Shown here: positions 8,707-18,364 of the stretch, piece after piece
Layout of the letters: each line of letters opens with the position of its first letter
How positions within the stretch are numbered: the first letter of the stretch is position 1
Assembly: GCF_026262505.1 (NCBI RefSeq)
Contig: NC_067205.1
Span: 744,001-808,000 of the forward strand
From: Trichomonas vaginalis G3
Taxonomy: Eukaryota > Parabasalia > Trichomonadida > Trichomonadidae
Direction: 5' to 3'
Length of the DNA: 64,000 nucleotides
Program-made: the position numbers and the translations under genes
Notes under the pieces: generated by a model
Database searches by the model: none
Told to the model about the DNA's origin: nothing
Seen by the model: only the letters and a program-made list of their open reading frames with translations

Positions 8707-10923
8707 CTAAAAAATTGTAATATTATCAAATCCATCATTATCGATCACTTTTCCAGTAATATTGATTAATTTGTTTACATTTTGAATAAATGTTTGATTT
8801 TGTTCACATGTAATTGTAAGTTCTGGTGGATTTCTGAAAATAAATAATTCTTTTTGTATTTTATCTGAAGAGATTGAATTATCTGTAATCCAAACTTTTA
8901 TATAATAATTTCCTTCTTTCAAATAGTTTGGAATTTGCAGATTACCTGAAAATGTATATGAATGAGATGATCCTTGAGTTATTCGAATTGAATTGCTAAT
9001 CAATGTTTCATTGATTGATGTTTTAATTGAATATTGTTTTGAATTAAAATCTGCAATTCCATTTCCATTTAAAAGTACTGTTGTTGTTGGGGATAATAAA
9101 ACTGTTGCTTTTGAAGTATTAGATAAATTTATTTTCAATGGTATTTTAATAATGAAGTTAAGTGTATCTGAAAATACTTCTTTTGAGTTTGGATCACGAA
9201 CTTTGATTTTAATTGAATGAGGTCCTGATGTTAAATCACTAAATGGAATATTAAAAGTAAAGCTATGTGTTGATTTATTTTTAATATTTATTGTGATTTG
9301 TTTTGATAATGCTTTTCCATCAATAATCGGAGTCAATGTTAGATCTTTATTTATATTATTGTATGAAACTCCGCCTTGTAATGTAATGAATTCATCTTCA
9401 CCAAATACTAATTCTGTTTGATTTAACATGACCATACTAAATTCTGGTGGTATACTTGCCACTGAAATTGATAATCTGTTAGATGAGGTATTATATTCAA
9501 TATTTTTATCTTCTGCATAGTATTCAATATTGTATGTTCCCTCTTGAAAATTATCAATATCAATTAAACATTCATACAAATATAAATTTCCGGATAATCT
9601 CCTTGAGTTGGTTACTTCAATATCTGAACCAAAATATTTCATGATAAAAACTGGATTACTAGTTAAATCTGTTTTTTGTAACTTATATTCTATTTTGAGA
9701 GGTGTTCCATCTTGGATATTTATAGAATAAAATTCAAATGGTATTGGCTTGTACCAAATATTAATTCTTTTATTTGCAGTATTTCCGTTGTAGAATTGAA
9801 TTGTGAAATCAATATAGTGATTTTCAAATGCATAATTATCAGGAATAATGAAATCGAAATCATAATCATTATCAATTCTATTCCAGAAAAAATTATTAAC
9901 TGTAACCCCATTATCTAATTCATATGTAACCTTCAGTTTTTGAGATATTATTACTTTGATATCAACATTTGTCCTTTTAAGGTATGGATAAAAATGGTGC
10001 CTCAAAAAATTGATTTCATAATAATTAACAATATCATTATTAAATAGTTTGCAATTATCATATGATGTTGATATTGAATTTTTGTCTGTAACAGTAGAAA
10101 ATGACGATATCTCGATATTAATTGTTGGAATATTATTATTATTTGAAAAGAATGACGAAACAATAGAAACCCTATTAAAATCGCTATAAATCAAGTATTG
10201 AAAGTTAGAATTTTCGATAAAATTACACCCTTTCACTTGAAGTTCATTATATCCTTCATAATAAATGAGGTTTCCCAAGCTTGTTCCATGTTCATTTTTA
10301 AAATATTGAATTACAGAATCTCTCAAATAAAATTCTCCATAAGTCATTAATGCATATCCGTTGCTGGATGCAGGACCACCACAATGACTAAAGAAAATAT
10401 ACGAAAGTACACAAGACTCTGAATAATTAGGCCTATATGGTTTAGTTATGGCATAATCAGAGCATTTTGAAATATTGGAATTTTCAATGAACATAAACGA
10501 TAATTTTAGATTTAGATAACATTCTGCCCTATTCGAGGAAAAAAATGAATTAAGTTCACCATTCAACGCTTTTCCTGTAGATATTTTAATTGTTGATACT
10601 GTATTAGTGAAGCAAGCTTTATTACAAATCATCTTTGTCGCGTAAGAAATGCTAATTGTGTAAGTTGACCCTACATCATAAAAGATTGATGCATAAATAA
10701 GAATATTAGATGGATCATTAGCTTTTGTCGATACAATTACATCCTTATTAATATGATAAAAAATTGACTTGAATGTAATATAGGATTCCTTATTTTCGGC
10801 ATTATATTTAATTTCTGGATCAATAACATTGCCATAATCGGAATAATTTACATCAGGAAAATATTGTTTCCAGCATTCTTCTGGAGCCCAGCCTTGTAGC
10901 AGATAAAGAGCTAATATAGGCAT
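8707..10923 (-). CDS. Large surface-type protein: beta-helix-like N-half, Ig-like C-half; frame lost near 3' end
   Basis: About 738 residues if started at the ATG at 10923-10921 (MPILALYLLQGWAPEECW); the frame opens slightly earlier but only with a non-ATG codon. Residues 1-280 are Asn/Ser-rich repeated beta strands (NNNNIPTINIEISSFS, NCKLFNNDIVNYY) as in right-handed beta-helices. Residues about 400-735 look like three to four Ig-like or cadherin-like sandwiches, each with an LTSGPHSIKIKVRD or LKEGNYYIKVWITD type final strand. The frame stops at a T-run (TTTTTTAG near 8710). In another frame, sequence down to a stop at 8404-8402 continues the pattern (SLSIGQHKLIIYAVDQGS). This is therefore probably a one-base frameshift in a host gene, or a sequence error in the homopolymer. 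The N-terminus has only a short hydrophobic stretch and no clear transmembrane end remains. Role on the cell surface is inferred from architecture. Confidence 0.6.
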   Translation of the reverse strand: MPILALYLLQGWAPEECWKQYFPDVNYSDYGNVIDPEIKYNAENKESYITFKSIFYHINKDVIVSTKANDPSNILIYASIFYDVGSTYTISISYATKMICNKACFTNTVSTIKISTGKALNGELNSFFSSNRAECYLNLKLSFMFIENSNISKCSDYAITKPYRPNYSESCVLSYIFFSHCGGPASSNGYALMTYGEFYLRDSVIQYFKNEHGTSLGNLIYYEGYNELQVKGCNFIENSNFQYLIYSDFNRVSIVSSFFSNNNNIPTINIEISSFSTVTDKNSISTSYDNCKLFNNDIVNYYEINFLRHHFYPYLKRTNVDIKVIISQKLKVTYELDNGVTVNNFFWNRIDNDYDFDFIIPDNYAFENHYIDFTIQFYNGNTANKRINIWYKPIPFEFYSINIQDGTPLKIEYKLQKTDLTSNPVFIMKYFGSDIEVTNSRRLSGNLYLYECLIDIDNFQEGTYNIEYYAEDKNIEYNTSSNRLSISVASIPPEFSMVMLNQTELVFGEDEFITLQGGVSYNNINKDLTLTPIIDGKALSKQITINIKNKSTHSFTFNIPFSDLTSGPHSIKIKVRDPNSKEVFSDTLNFIIKIPLKINLSNTSKATVLLSPTTTVLLNGNGIADFNSKQYSIKTSINETLISNSIRITQGSSHSYTFSGNLQIPNYLKEGNYYIKVWITDNSISSDKIQKELFIFRNPPELTITCEQNQTFIQNVNKLINITGKVIDNDGFDNITIF

Positions 10924-10938
10924 TAGACCTACGGGCAA

Positions 10939-11706
10939 TTTCTAAATAGATGTTATGCTTCATAGCTGCGTTATTTGCTGAATTTTATATGGCATTTTGT
11001 GACAGATTAAGTAATTTTTTGTGACCATATGAATTTTTAAATGCATTTTTCAAAGCAAAACGTACTTTTTGAGAAGAAAGTTAATTTGTCTTCTAAGGAA
11101 GTCAAGATGATTTTTTTACATACAAGCTTTATATCCCAAATTTCTATATAAAAAAACTAATATTTTTGATCAAGAAAAAGTTATTATAAATCACTGCATA
11201 GTTCCTAAAATGGCTATTATACCATTTTGTCATTAAAATAAAGATATGTTGATATTATCTGAACGTGCCAGAAAATGGTAAGTGCACCCTTAATTGGATG
11301 TGAGGGTTTTGCAAACTTATTGAATATCCAGGAGAATATCCCAATAACAAACTGAGAATCAAATGTGGTTTTCAGATTCAATTTTTTAGAAAAAATTAAT
11401 TTTTTTCGTTCCTGAAGATACAAATTCGAACTTTAAGATCTCATTCAAATCTTTTAATCAAAGTTACACAACTCTAAGTTACCTAATATAACAAAGGTTT
11501 ATGAATATGAAATCAGAATGTAGTTATCTCCTTTTGATCCCTAGATGCCTCGGGGGTTTCCTGACACCCTATATAATAATTTATCATAGTGAGACAACCA
11601 TTGGGACATTTAAAGCAGCTATTTGTGGGCGGAGGTAGAAAATAAAAGTGCCCTTATAAAAATAGAACAAAATGTTTATTACTAATATACTAAAATAAAA
11701 AAAATC
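10939..11706. other. 770-base intergenic region with copy B of the 44-base segment
   Basis: Contains 11272-11315, identical to 7341-7384. Here the ATG at 11275 is followed by 26 open codons before a stop. The rest is AT-rich. A less AT-rich stretch around 11530-11640 (CTCGGGGGTTTCCTGACACCC) looks unlike its surroundings but I could not assign it. Its right end is the 3' flank of the RABL6-like gene. Confidence 0.45.
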
Positions 11707-14700
11707 TTATTTGTAGAAATCATCTTCATCTTCGTCGTAATTATACTCTTCTTCTTCATTTTCTATAACAATAGGCTTTGGTGGAGGTGGAGGGGGCTTG
11801 ACAATCACAGCTGGTTTTGGAGTCACAGCTGATTTTGGTAAAATTTTTGGTTTTTCTGTCAAAACTGGTTTTGGCAAAGTTTCCTTAGGAAGAATCTTTG
11901 GTTTAGTAGCTGTTTTATTTGCAGCTTTGATTGTTTTCGGTTCGTTCCTCTTCTTGAGAACTGTTGGTTTCGTTGTTTTTGGATTTTCTAAAGATGATGT
12001 GTCCAAAGTTGGAAGTTTTGCAAGTGGCTTGATACTAGGAACATTTTCATCATCATCACCCCAGAAAGCATTGGTTTCCTTCGTTTCTTCTTTCGATTCA
12101 TCATCATCGAAGAAATTATTGTTTTCTTTTTCTTCATTGACTTTGTTTTCATCATCAAAGAACTTGTTATCATCAAATGAAGTTCCTTTTTCATCTTCGT
12201 CAAAGAATTTATTGTCAATTTTTTCTTCAACGAGAGAATTTGTTTCTTTCTTATTGCCATCAATAATTTGTGTCTTTTTATCGTCTTCTTGTGATGGTTC
12301 ATCAAAGAATTTATTGCTTTCCTGATTAATATCGTCAGTTGTGAAGAAATCGCTTTCTTTCGGCATGAAATTGTCAGTCATTAGGTTGTCATCGATTGGC
12401 ATTGACTTTGCAGGGCTTTCTAATGGTTGTGGAGGTACTTTGAGCTGTTCATCCCAAAAATCTGCAGTATCTTCTTCATTTTGAACAGGAATTTCATGGC
12501 TTTCAACAGGTTTGAACATATCAGTACCTAAATTCAACGTTTCTTCCTTCTTTTCTGGTTTATCAAATGAGATATTGAAATCAAAATCATCATTTTGAGG
12601 CTCGTTTGCCATGATATTAGTATTAATGTCAATGTTTTGTTTCTCTTCAGCCTTTTCAATGACTTTTAATGCTTCTTCGAAGTTAAATTCGTCATTAATC
12701 TTATTTTCTGAAATTGTTTGGTTATTTTCTGGTAATACCTGAGTTTTATCTTGTTGTTGTGGCTTAACTTCTTCTTTCCTTTCTTCTTCAACCTCTTTGA
12801 AAGCATTTCCGAAATTAAATTCTTCTTCTTTTTGAATCTGAGCAGAACCAATGTCCTTGAATGCATTGTCGAAGTCAAATTCTGTGTTCTTTGTATTAGT
12901 TTCTGGTTTCGTAGCTTCATCTGGTAATTTTGTAATAATTTCTGGTTTATCATCTGTTTTGACATCTTCTTTCTTTGGCTCTTCAACTTTTTCAATTGGT
13001 TCTGGTTTTGGTTTTTCTTTTTCAGTCAAATTATTTTGTGAAAGACTTGTAGCAGAAGTTATTGGTTGTTCTACTGGTATTGATGAATTATATTGACTGT
13101 CATCAGATAAATTCTGACTTTGGACAGAATTTTCAGAATAATTTTTAATTTTTTCGGCTTTTGATGAAATTTGAGGTGTATCAAATGCATCATAGTCTTC
13201 TATTCTCTGTGGTGGCTTGTTTTCAATGATTTTTGTTAATTCCTTTGGAGAATCAAAAGAATCGTATTCTTCAATCATTTGTTGAGGCTTTTGAGTGGAA
13301 TTATTTGGTTTCTCTACTGGTGAATCGAATAAATCATATGATTGTGCATTGTTTTGAATAGAATCATAAGAATCTAATTTTTGTTGTGGTTTTGGCATTG
13401 GAGGAGCTGGTTTCTTAGGAGCAACAGGAGCCGGACCACGTAATTTTGGCTTCTCAACCTTTGTTGCTGCTGTTCCTTCTCTCTTTGACTTTAATCTGTC
13501 TTTTAGAGAGACTTTTTCTGTTTTCTCCTTCAATTTTTGGAGTCTTGAAGGAGGCCTTGAAATTTGTGTCTTCTCTTTTTGTTCTGTTTGATCATCATCG
13601 ATATCTAACTTCGGAAGGTTCTTTAATAAAGGAACTGCTGGTGCTGCTTCATCCTCGGCATTATCTTCATCAAAGAAATTATCTTTTGAGGAAGAATTTT
13701 GCTTTGGAGATGAAATAATTTTTTCGTTTTGATTTTCAACAGATTCCATTGATTTTTCTTCAACTTCTGGTTTTGTAGCTGCGGTCTCAATCTGATTTAG
13801 TGGCTTAATTTGTGTTATTTCGTCAGATTTTATATCTAATTTTGGAATATTCTTCATTGGTGGGACAACAGGTGTATCATCGTCATCACCCCAGAATTCG
13901 CCTTTGTCATCTTCTTTTTCCTCAGCCTTTTCGTTATCAAAGAAAGAATCAGCAGGTTCTGCAATTGTTGGTATAACAACAGGTTCTGGTTGCTTTTGTA
14001 TTTGCGGTTGAGAAGGTTTAGGAGGTTGGATTTGTTTAATATTTTCATTATTTGATTCTTCGTCCTCTTCTTCTTGTTTTTCTTCAGGCTGAGCAACTGG
14101 TACTGTTGCAATTGGTTTTTGTTGTGTTCTCTGTATGATTTTTGGTTTTTCTCTGGCAGATTTGTTTTTATCAAGAATTCTTCTTAAAGATCCTTTCTTT
14201 GGAGGTCTTGATTGAGGTTTGGGTTTCTCAATCTCTTCTTCTTGTTGATTGTCAAGCGGATTACTTGTATCCTCGAGTGTAGAAAAGTCAAGATTTGGTA
14301 AATTCGCCGGCATCTTAATATTCTTGAATTCATCGTCATTATTATCCCAAAACATACTATCTCCTTTTGTTTTATCATCATTTCCTTCAGTAATTTCTCC
14401 AATTTTAATGTCTGAAATGTTTTGAGTTTCTGGTTGGGTCTGAATTGGTGTATTTTCGATTTCCTGCTCTTTGATATGTAGTTCTTCCTTGATACTGTCG
14501 AGTTCTTGATTGGCTGATACAATTAAATTTTCGTAAAGTTTTTTAAGACTTATATGTAAAGGCAGATCGAGCCATTTAGCTATTTCTGACAGACCGGCGT
14601 TAGATTTCATTGAAGCGTTTAAATGGAAAATTTTATCTTTAACTCCTTCGAGAATTGGATGAATTTTCGGTGGTTCTTGGAATTGGTCTAAGAAATTTGC

Positions 14701-15141
14701 TACGAGTATCTTTGGTAAATGTTCAGGTGCTTCATTAACAACAGATAAAGCGTATCTTGCTGATTCTTCATCGCGAGGATCATAAATAATAACAACGCCA
14801 TCCGCTCGACTGAATGTATCGACTGTAGTTGCATCTGGTAATTCCTTTCCTTCCGGTACATTTGGCAATTTTAATGCGTGATCAACGACATCCCAAACAA
14901 CAATCTTGATTTTGTCATTTGGAGAGCTTATTGGAGTCCAAATAAGCTCAGTTGCTTGCATAATCGGTGTGGGTTTATATTGATCTATAAATTGCAAACC
15001 TTTCATTCTTGCGAGTAGATTAGTTTTGCCTGTTTTCCTTGCACCTCTGATAACAATAAGTATTTGGTGAGCAACCTGCTGCCTTTGTTTAGGTCTTGCC
15101 GCGGGAGATTGAGGAGCAGCAGTAGATCCTTCAATTCCCAT
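11707..15141 (-). CDS. RABL6: RABL6/Parf-like GTPase with long acidic, motif-repeat tail
   Basis: 1144 residues. Residues 26-200 form a Ras-like GTPase domain. The P-loop is GARKTGKT (33-40), the switch II position reads VVWDVVDHA (81-89) as in RABL6, where WDVVD replaces the Ras WDTAG, and ANFLD (148-152) stands where NKxD is expected, again as in RABL6 (GNYRD type). The RABL6 subfamily is known as nuclear/cytoplasmic GTPase-like proteins with disordered tails. The remaining 900 residues are disordered, rich in Glu, Lys, Pro and Gln, and carry two repeated short motifs. One is an aromatic-acidic block followed by P-x-LPKLD (about four copies, e.g. EFWGDDDD). The other is a FNFxxAxK type block (about four copies). 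Start ATG 15141-15139; divergent to the HeH-domain gene with an 82-base spacer. Confidence 0.78.
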   Translation of the reverse strand: MGIEGSTAAPQSPAARPKQRQQVAHQILIVIRGARKTGKTNLLARMKGLQFIDQYKPTPIMQATELIWTPISSPNDKIKIVVWDVVDHALKLPNVPEGKELPDATTVDTFSRADGVVIIYDPRDEESARYALSVVNEAPEHLPKILVANFLDQFQEPPKIHPILEGVKDKIFHLNASMKSNAGLSEIAKWLDLPLHISLKKLYENLIVSANQELDSIKEELHIKEQEIENTPIQTQPETQNISDIKIGEITEGNDDKTKGDSMFWDNNDDEFKNIKMPANLPNLDFSTLEDTSNPLDNQQEEEIEKPKPQSRPPKKGSLRRILDKNKSAREKPKIIQRTQQKPIATVPVAQPEEKQEEEDEESNNENIKQIQPPKPSQPQIQKQPEPVVIPTIAEPADSFFDNEKAEEKEDDKGEFWGDDDDTPVVPPMKNIPKLDIKSDEITQIKPLNQIETAATKPEVEEKSMESVENQNEKIISSPKQNSSSKDNFFDEDNAEDEAAPAVPLLKNLPKLDIDDDQTEQKEKTQISRPPSRLQKLKEKTEKVSLKDRLKSKREGTAATKVEKPKLRGPAPVAPKKPAPPMPKPQQKLDSYDSIQNNAQSYDLFDSPVEKPNNSTQKPQQMIEEYDSFDSPKELTKIIENKPPQRIEDYDAFDTPQISSKAEKIKNYSENSVQSQNLSDDSQYNSSIPVEQPITSATSLSQNNLTEKEKPKPEPIEKVEEPKKEDVKTDDKPEIITKLPDEATKPETNTKNTEFDFDNAFKDIGSAQIQKEEEFNFGNAFKEVEEERKEEVKPQQQDKTQVLPENNQTISENKINDEFNFEEALKVIEKAEEKQNIDINTNIMANEPQNDDFDFNISFDKPEKKEETLNLGTDMFKPVESHEIPVQNEEDTADFWDEQLKVPPQPLESPAKSMPIDDNLMTDNFMPKESDFFTTDDINQESNKFFDEPSQEDDKKTQIIDGNKKETNSLVEEKIDNKFFDEDEKGTSFDDNKFFDDENKVNEEKENNNFFDDDESKEETKETNAFWGDDDENVPSIKPLAKLPTLDTSSLENPKTTKPTVLKKRNEPKTIKAANKTATKPKILPKETLPKPVLTEKPKILPKSAVTPKPAVIVKPPPPPPKPIVIENEEEEYNYDEDEDDFYK

Positions 15142-15223
15142 TTTTTGACAAATTCGATTTGTAAAATTTTACAAGTAAACAAAGATGTCAAAAAAGAATT
15201 GAATTTGTCAATTTTTTTTTCGA
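15142..15223. promoter_or_regulatory. Shared divergent promoter region of RABL6-like and HeH-domain genes
   Basis: Only 82 bases separate the two start codons, so both promoters must lie here or within the 5' ends. The region has GTCAAA/TTTGTCAA stretches on both strands and a T-run just before the plus-strand ATG. No perfect TCA-Py-T/A initiator is seen within 20 bases of either ATG. Confidence 0.5.
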
Positions 15224-15703
15224 ATGAATTATCCATTTATTGATGCAGATTTTGATAATCTTTATGCATATTCAATAGCATCTCTGCATGAAATTTTGCG
15301 AAAATATGGAGTTTCGATTAACAACAATGCAACAAAAGCAGAAATTATCAAAATCATTCAAAAAGATAAAGAAAAATTCAAAAGAACGCCGCCATCAGAA
15401 AGTCCTACAGGGTTGAAGACCCCTCAGCGCTCAATATCATCAACTATATTCGATGATTCACCAACTCCTGTTAAAGTTGTGTCAAAAGGAAACACACCTG
15501 TAGCAATAAATTCTCCAATGACTCCATATACGCCGCTACCTGTAGAAAGACTTCCTAGTCCTTCTATTAGCGAAATGAAAAATTATGATCCAACAAAAGC
15601 GTCCAACAATAGATTCAATCTTACTAAAATTAATTACAGATTACTGTTCTGGATAGTAATATTCCTTTTAAGTATAATCGGTTTATTTATCTTTAGAATT
15701 TAG
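15224..15703 (+). CDS. HeH/LEM-type domain protein with C-terminal membrane anchor; putative inner nuclear membrane protein
   Basis: 159 residues. Residues about 8-50 (SIASLHEILRKYGVSINN, then ATKAEIIKIIQKDKEKF) match the helix-extended-loop-helix pattern of HeH/LEM/SAP-like domains, as in the yeast Src1/Heh and Man1 family: helix, 'LRKYGV' turn, 'KAEIIKII' helix. Next comes a Ser/Thr/Pro-rich linker with many SP and TP sites (TPPSESP, TPQRS, SPMTPYTP), likely cyclin-dependent kinase targets. A single transmembrane helix is at 139-158 (LLFWIVIFLLSIIGLFIF) with almost nothing after it. Proteins of this layout tether chromatin to the nuclear envelope. It is much shorter than Man1 or Src1 and lacks the lumenal and MSC parts, so a minimal LEM-like protein is inferred. 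Confidence 0.65.
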   Translation: MNYPFIDADFDNLYAYSIASLHEILRKYGVSINNNATKAEIIKIIQKDKEKFKRTPPSESPTGLKTPQRSISSTIFDDSPTPVKVVSKGNTPVAINSPMTPYTPLPVERLPSPSISEMKNYDPTKASNNRFNLTKINYRLLFWIVIFLLSIIGLFIFRI

Positions 15704-16045
15704 AGCTTTGTTTAGGTTTAATCATGAAAGAAGAAGATATTAGTACAACTTATGTCAATTGTCATTGACTTTGCAATAGCATTACCCATGAAATTCAAAA
15801 TATTAATTGGAAAAATACCAATATTAGTTTTTGTACTGTTTTGTTCTTTTGTATCGGTATATTTTGTCGTACTAAAGAAATTGTTAGTATTTAAATCACA
15901 GTAATTTACATTTTTAAAAAAAAATCTTGGAAAAATTAAACTTTTATCCGGTTAAAAATTGTTTACTTCTTCGTTTGTAAATCATTATAATATTTTCTGA
16001 TTTCATTGTAAAAATTCAAAGCAATAAAAAATATAAAATTTTTGG
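15704..16045. other. 340-base spacer, nothing recognised
   Basis: AT-rich region between two same-strand genes. A short hydrophobic frame is visible around 15750-15870 but has no support as a gene. The last 30 bases before the cyclin gene are A/T-runs ending TTTTTGGATG, an upstream pattern also seen at 17768. Confidence 0.4.
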
Positions 16046-17515
16046 ATGATTCCAACATCAATTCCCAAAGAAGTGTTGGAAAACATCTTGCAAGTAATGG
16101 TGCACATGCCTGGCTTATATAAGGATTTCAACACGCCGCTTTGTTCATCAACTATGCGTTATTTATTGAAATTTTATGAAAAAACGACGCCGGAAAAGTC
16201 AGATTATTTTACATCTCTCGTTGCAGCATATAATCTTTCTTCAAAAGTTAATGAATGCGTTGTTCCAATGCGGCAAATTGTGAACGCCATTCGAGATTGG
16301 TTTGTTAAACCACAGTTTGCCGAAGCTGCTACAGAGTTGGGATGTGGTGATACAAAGGCAGAAAAATTTTCTGAAACATTAACTCAAAATGCTGTTGCCA
16401 GAGAAAAAGATATAATTATTGCGTTAAACTTCAATTTTTATCTTCCAAATGTTCAAGATATAGTTATCAAAAACATTTCAAGGATTATGTCTTGGCATTA
16501 CAATATCCAAACTATAGATATCCACTCTTTTATTTTTAATGATTGTTCTTCTACATCAGAAAAAATCCAGAATGAAATTCTCATGCTATCAGACTATTAT
16601 TCAATTCCACTGGAATTGATCGCTTTAACAGTAACCCAAATAACTCTCGAATTTTATTACGAAAACTTTTCACCCGGTTGCCGTAAATGGAATTCCATTA
16701 TCGCGCCGCAAATCAAACAGGAAGATTTTGATCATGCTTTGGCCGAAATACGCCCTTACGTTTTGGATAGTCTTGCAAAAAAGAATATAAAGCCACCGCT
16801 GATTCCAGCCGTTTATGTCGACTTCAGTCCATTTTCAGAATACAAATCTGTTCCGATCTGTCCCTCAGTTGCAAATCAAGAACCGTTATGTCCACCTCTT
16901 CCATTGTTTCTTTTACAAAGAGTTTTACCACCTGATAATTCAATATTCCATCACCACTACGCAGATCATCAGCCATTATGCCCTCCTTTCTCTGCAGAAC
17001 TTATGAATTTTCCTCCTCAGCCTCGTTTCTCCACAAAATCACTCGAAGAAAGCAGAAAGCAGAAGCGCAAAAGGATGGATGATGATCATCGGAACTTCAG
17101 GGACGGAAGACCAAGAGATCTTAGACATTCTTACAGTTCAGATAGATTTAGAGAGGATTATCGACCACCATCGCCATATTATGATGATAGGTTCGGTCCT
17201 CGTCGTAGGCCTCCTTATGATGATAGAAGAGATGAGAGGAGAGACGACAGAAGAGATGATTATTATTCTAGATATGATGATAGAAGGCCATATCCAGATG
17301 AAAGAGGTTTCCCGTATAGATGTGATGATGAATTTCTGCCAGATGATCGCCATATGGATCGAAGAAGACATCAGCAAAATTCAAGGAGAGATTATCCACC
17401 TCCACCCTCTTATTCATCAGAAAGAAAGCCTCATCCATCTCCAATGAAGGAAAGAGATCGTTCTCCACAAAGAAGACCTCCTCCACCACCACATTCTCCG
17501 AAAAACAGGAAATGA
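16046..17515 (+). CDS. Transcription-type cyclin (cyclin L/T/K-like) with Arg/Asp-rich tail
   Basis: 489 residues. Residues about 1-250 look like two cyclin boxes: STMRYLLKFYEKTTPEKSDYF, then an LVAAYNLSSKVNECVVPMRQIVNAI segment where cyclins L/T/K have 'A..FLA.KVEE..R....I', then AREKDIIIALNFNFYLPNVQDIV where they have 'E..IL..L.F....PH'. The C-terminal 150 residues are rich in Arg, Asp, Tyr, Ser and Pro (DDRRDERRDDRRDDYYSRY), like the RS/RD tails of cyclin L and splicing-linked factors. Cyclins of this class activate CDKs that phosphorylate RNA polymerase II or splicing factors in the nucleus. Exact subclass cannot be fixed from sequence alone. The ATG follows an AATTTTTGG stretch. Confidence 0.72.
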   Translation: MIPTSIPKEVLENILQVMVHMPGLYKDFNTPLCSSTMRYLLKFYEKTTPEKSDYFTSLVAAYNLSSKVNECVVPMRQIVNAIRDWFVKPQFAEAATELGCGDTKAEKFSETLTQNAVAREKDIIIALNFNFYLPNVQDIVIKNISRIMSWHYNIQTIDIHSFIFNDCSSTSEKIQNEILMLSDYYSIPLELIALTVTQITLEFYYENFSPGCRKWNSIIAPQIKQEDFDHALAEIRPYVLDSLAKKNIKPPLIPAVYVDFSPFSEYKSVPICPSVANQEPLCPPLPLFLLQRVLPPDNSIFHHHYADHQPLCPPFSAELMNFPPQPRFSTKSLEESRKQKRKRMDDDHRNFRDGRPRDLRHSYSSDRFREDYRPPSPYYDDRFGPRRRPPYDDRRDERRDDRRDDYYSRYDDRRPYPDERGFPYRCDDEFLPDDRHMDRRRHQQNSRRDYPPPPSYSSERKPHPSPMKERDRSPQRRPPPPPHSPKNRK

Positions 17516-17767
17516 TCAATTTGTAATGTAAAATATAACTGTCAGTATTTATAACTTTGATTGTTTTTCATTTTTTGGATTAATTTATCCTGATTATGAA
17601 ACAAAAATATTTATTCATAAGAAATTGCATGAGTTATAATACTGTTATTGTATAAACTCTCGAATTGAATGATTGCTCATTTCAGAAATCAAACGAAAAT
17701 AGTAAAATGAAGCTAAAAGCAGAAGAGGAAAAGTGACTAACCGTTTGAAAACTGTTAATTTTTTTGG

Positions 17768-18364
17768 ATGACAAAGAATAAATATCATGTTACTTATTTA
17801 GGGCAATCAGCACTTGACAAAGTTAATAAAGCTTGTCAAGAAAGATCTAACAAATCTGAAAAGGAAATGCTTCATTTAAAGTGGTTGCAATTAAGTCTCT
17901 CATTAAATCGTCAAGTTCAAATGAAATATATATCAGAAAACTTAGATGCTCGTGCTGGAAATAACAAATTAAAAGGAATACAAATGAAACCTTTCTTAGC
18001 AAAATGGAAGAAGCAAGAATATAGGAAAATGTGGAAGAATTTAACTAATAAGCTAAGAAGAAGAGAAAACAAACAGAAATTAGGTATTTCTAGTGAAAAT
18101 TCAAAAGAATTGCAAGATAATGCAGTAAAATTTTTCACAGATTCATTATTTGGCAAAGCACCTCAAATTACAGAAGTATTTACAGATGAAAGAGTTAAAG
18201 ATCTGAAAGAAATACAACAGGAAACTTCAGTTACTAAAGCAAGAGATCTCAGCCTTACTGAATCATCTGCACCGCCTGCAAAGAAGTCAAATGCAGTAAT
18301 TTATACTGCTTTGGTTGCAATTATTATTGTTCTTATTGTTGCTTTTGTTTTGTTTTGGAAATAA
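17768..18364 (+). CDS. Tail-anchored protein of unknown function
   Basis: 198 residues. Residues 1-170 are charged and helical, with a Lys/Arg-rich stretch around 85-112 (WKKQEYRKMWKNLTNKLRRR). A single hydrophobic helix at about 174-196 (AVIYTALVAIIIVLIVAFVLFW) ends in one Lys, the topology of a C-tail-anchored protein of ER/Golgi or mitosome/hydrogenosome membranes. The region before the anchor is SNARE-like in length, but I see no clear heptad zero-layer Gln/Arg, so a SNARE call is not made. The start ATG follows a run AATTTTTTTGG, similar to the upstream cyclin gene. Confidence 0.6.
   Translation: MTKNKYHVTYLGQSALDKVNKACQERSNKSEKEMLHLKWLQLSLSLNRQVQMKYISENLDARAGNNKLKGIQMKPFLAKWKKQEYRKMWKNLTNKLRRRENKQKLGISSENSKELQDNAVKFFTDSLFGKAPQITEVFTDERVKDLKEIQQETSVTKARDLSLTESSAPPAKKSNAVIYTALVAIIIVLIVAFVLFWK

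Noticed and set aside
11272-11320. GGTAAGTG at the 44-base repeat as an intron donor
   Set aside because: Known parabasalid introns use GTAYGT with a fixed 3' ACTAACACACAG-like end, which is absent here.
11798-14522. Several plus- and minus-strand frames of 90-175 codons inside the RABL6-like gene
   Set aside because: Shadows of a long low-complexity coding region. The main frame has the GTPase domain and the codon pattern.
17768-18364. SNARE identity for the tail-anchored protein
   Set aside because: Topology fits, but I cannot see SNARE heptads with a central Gln or Arg layer.
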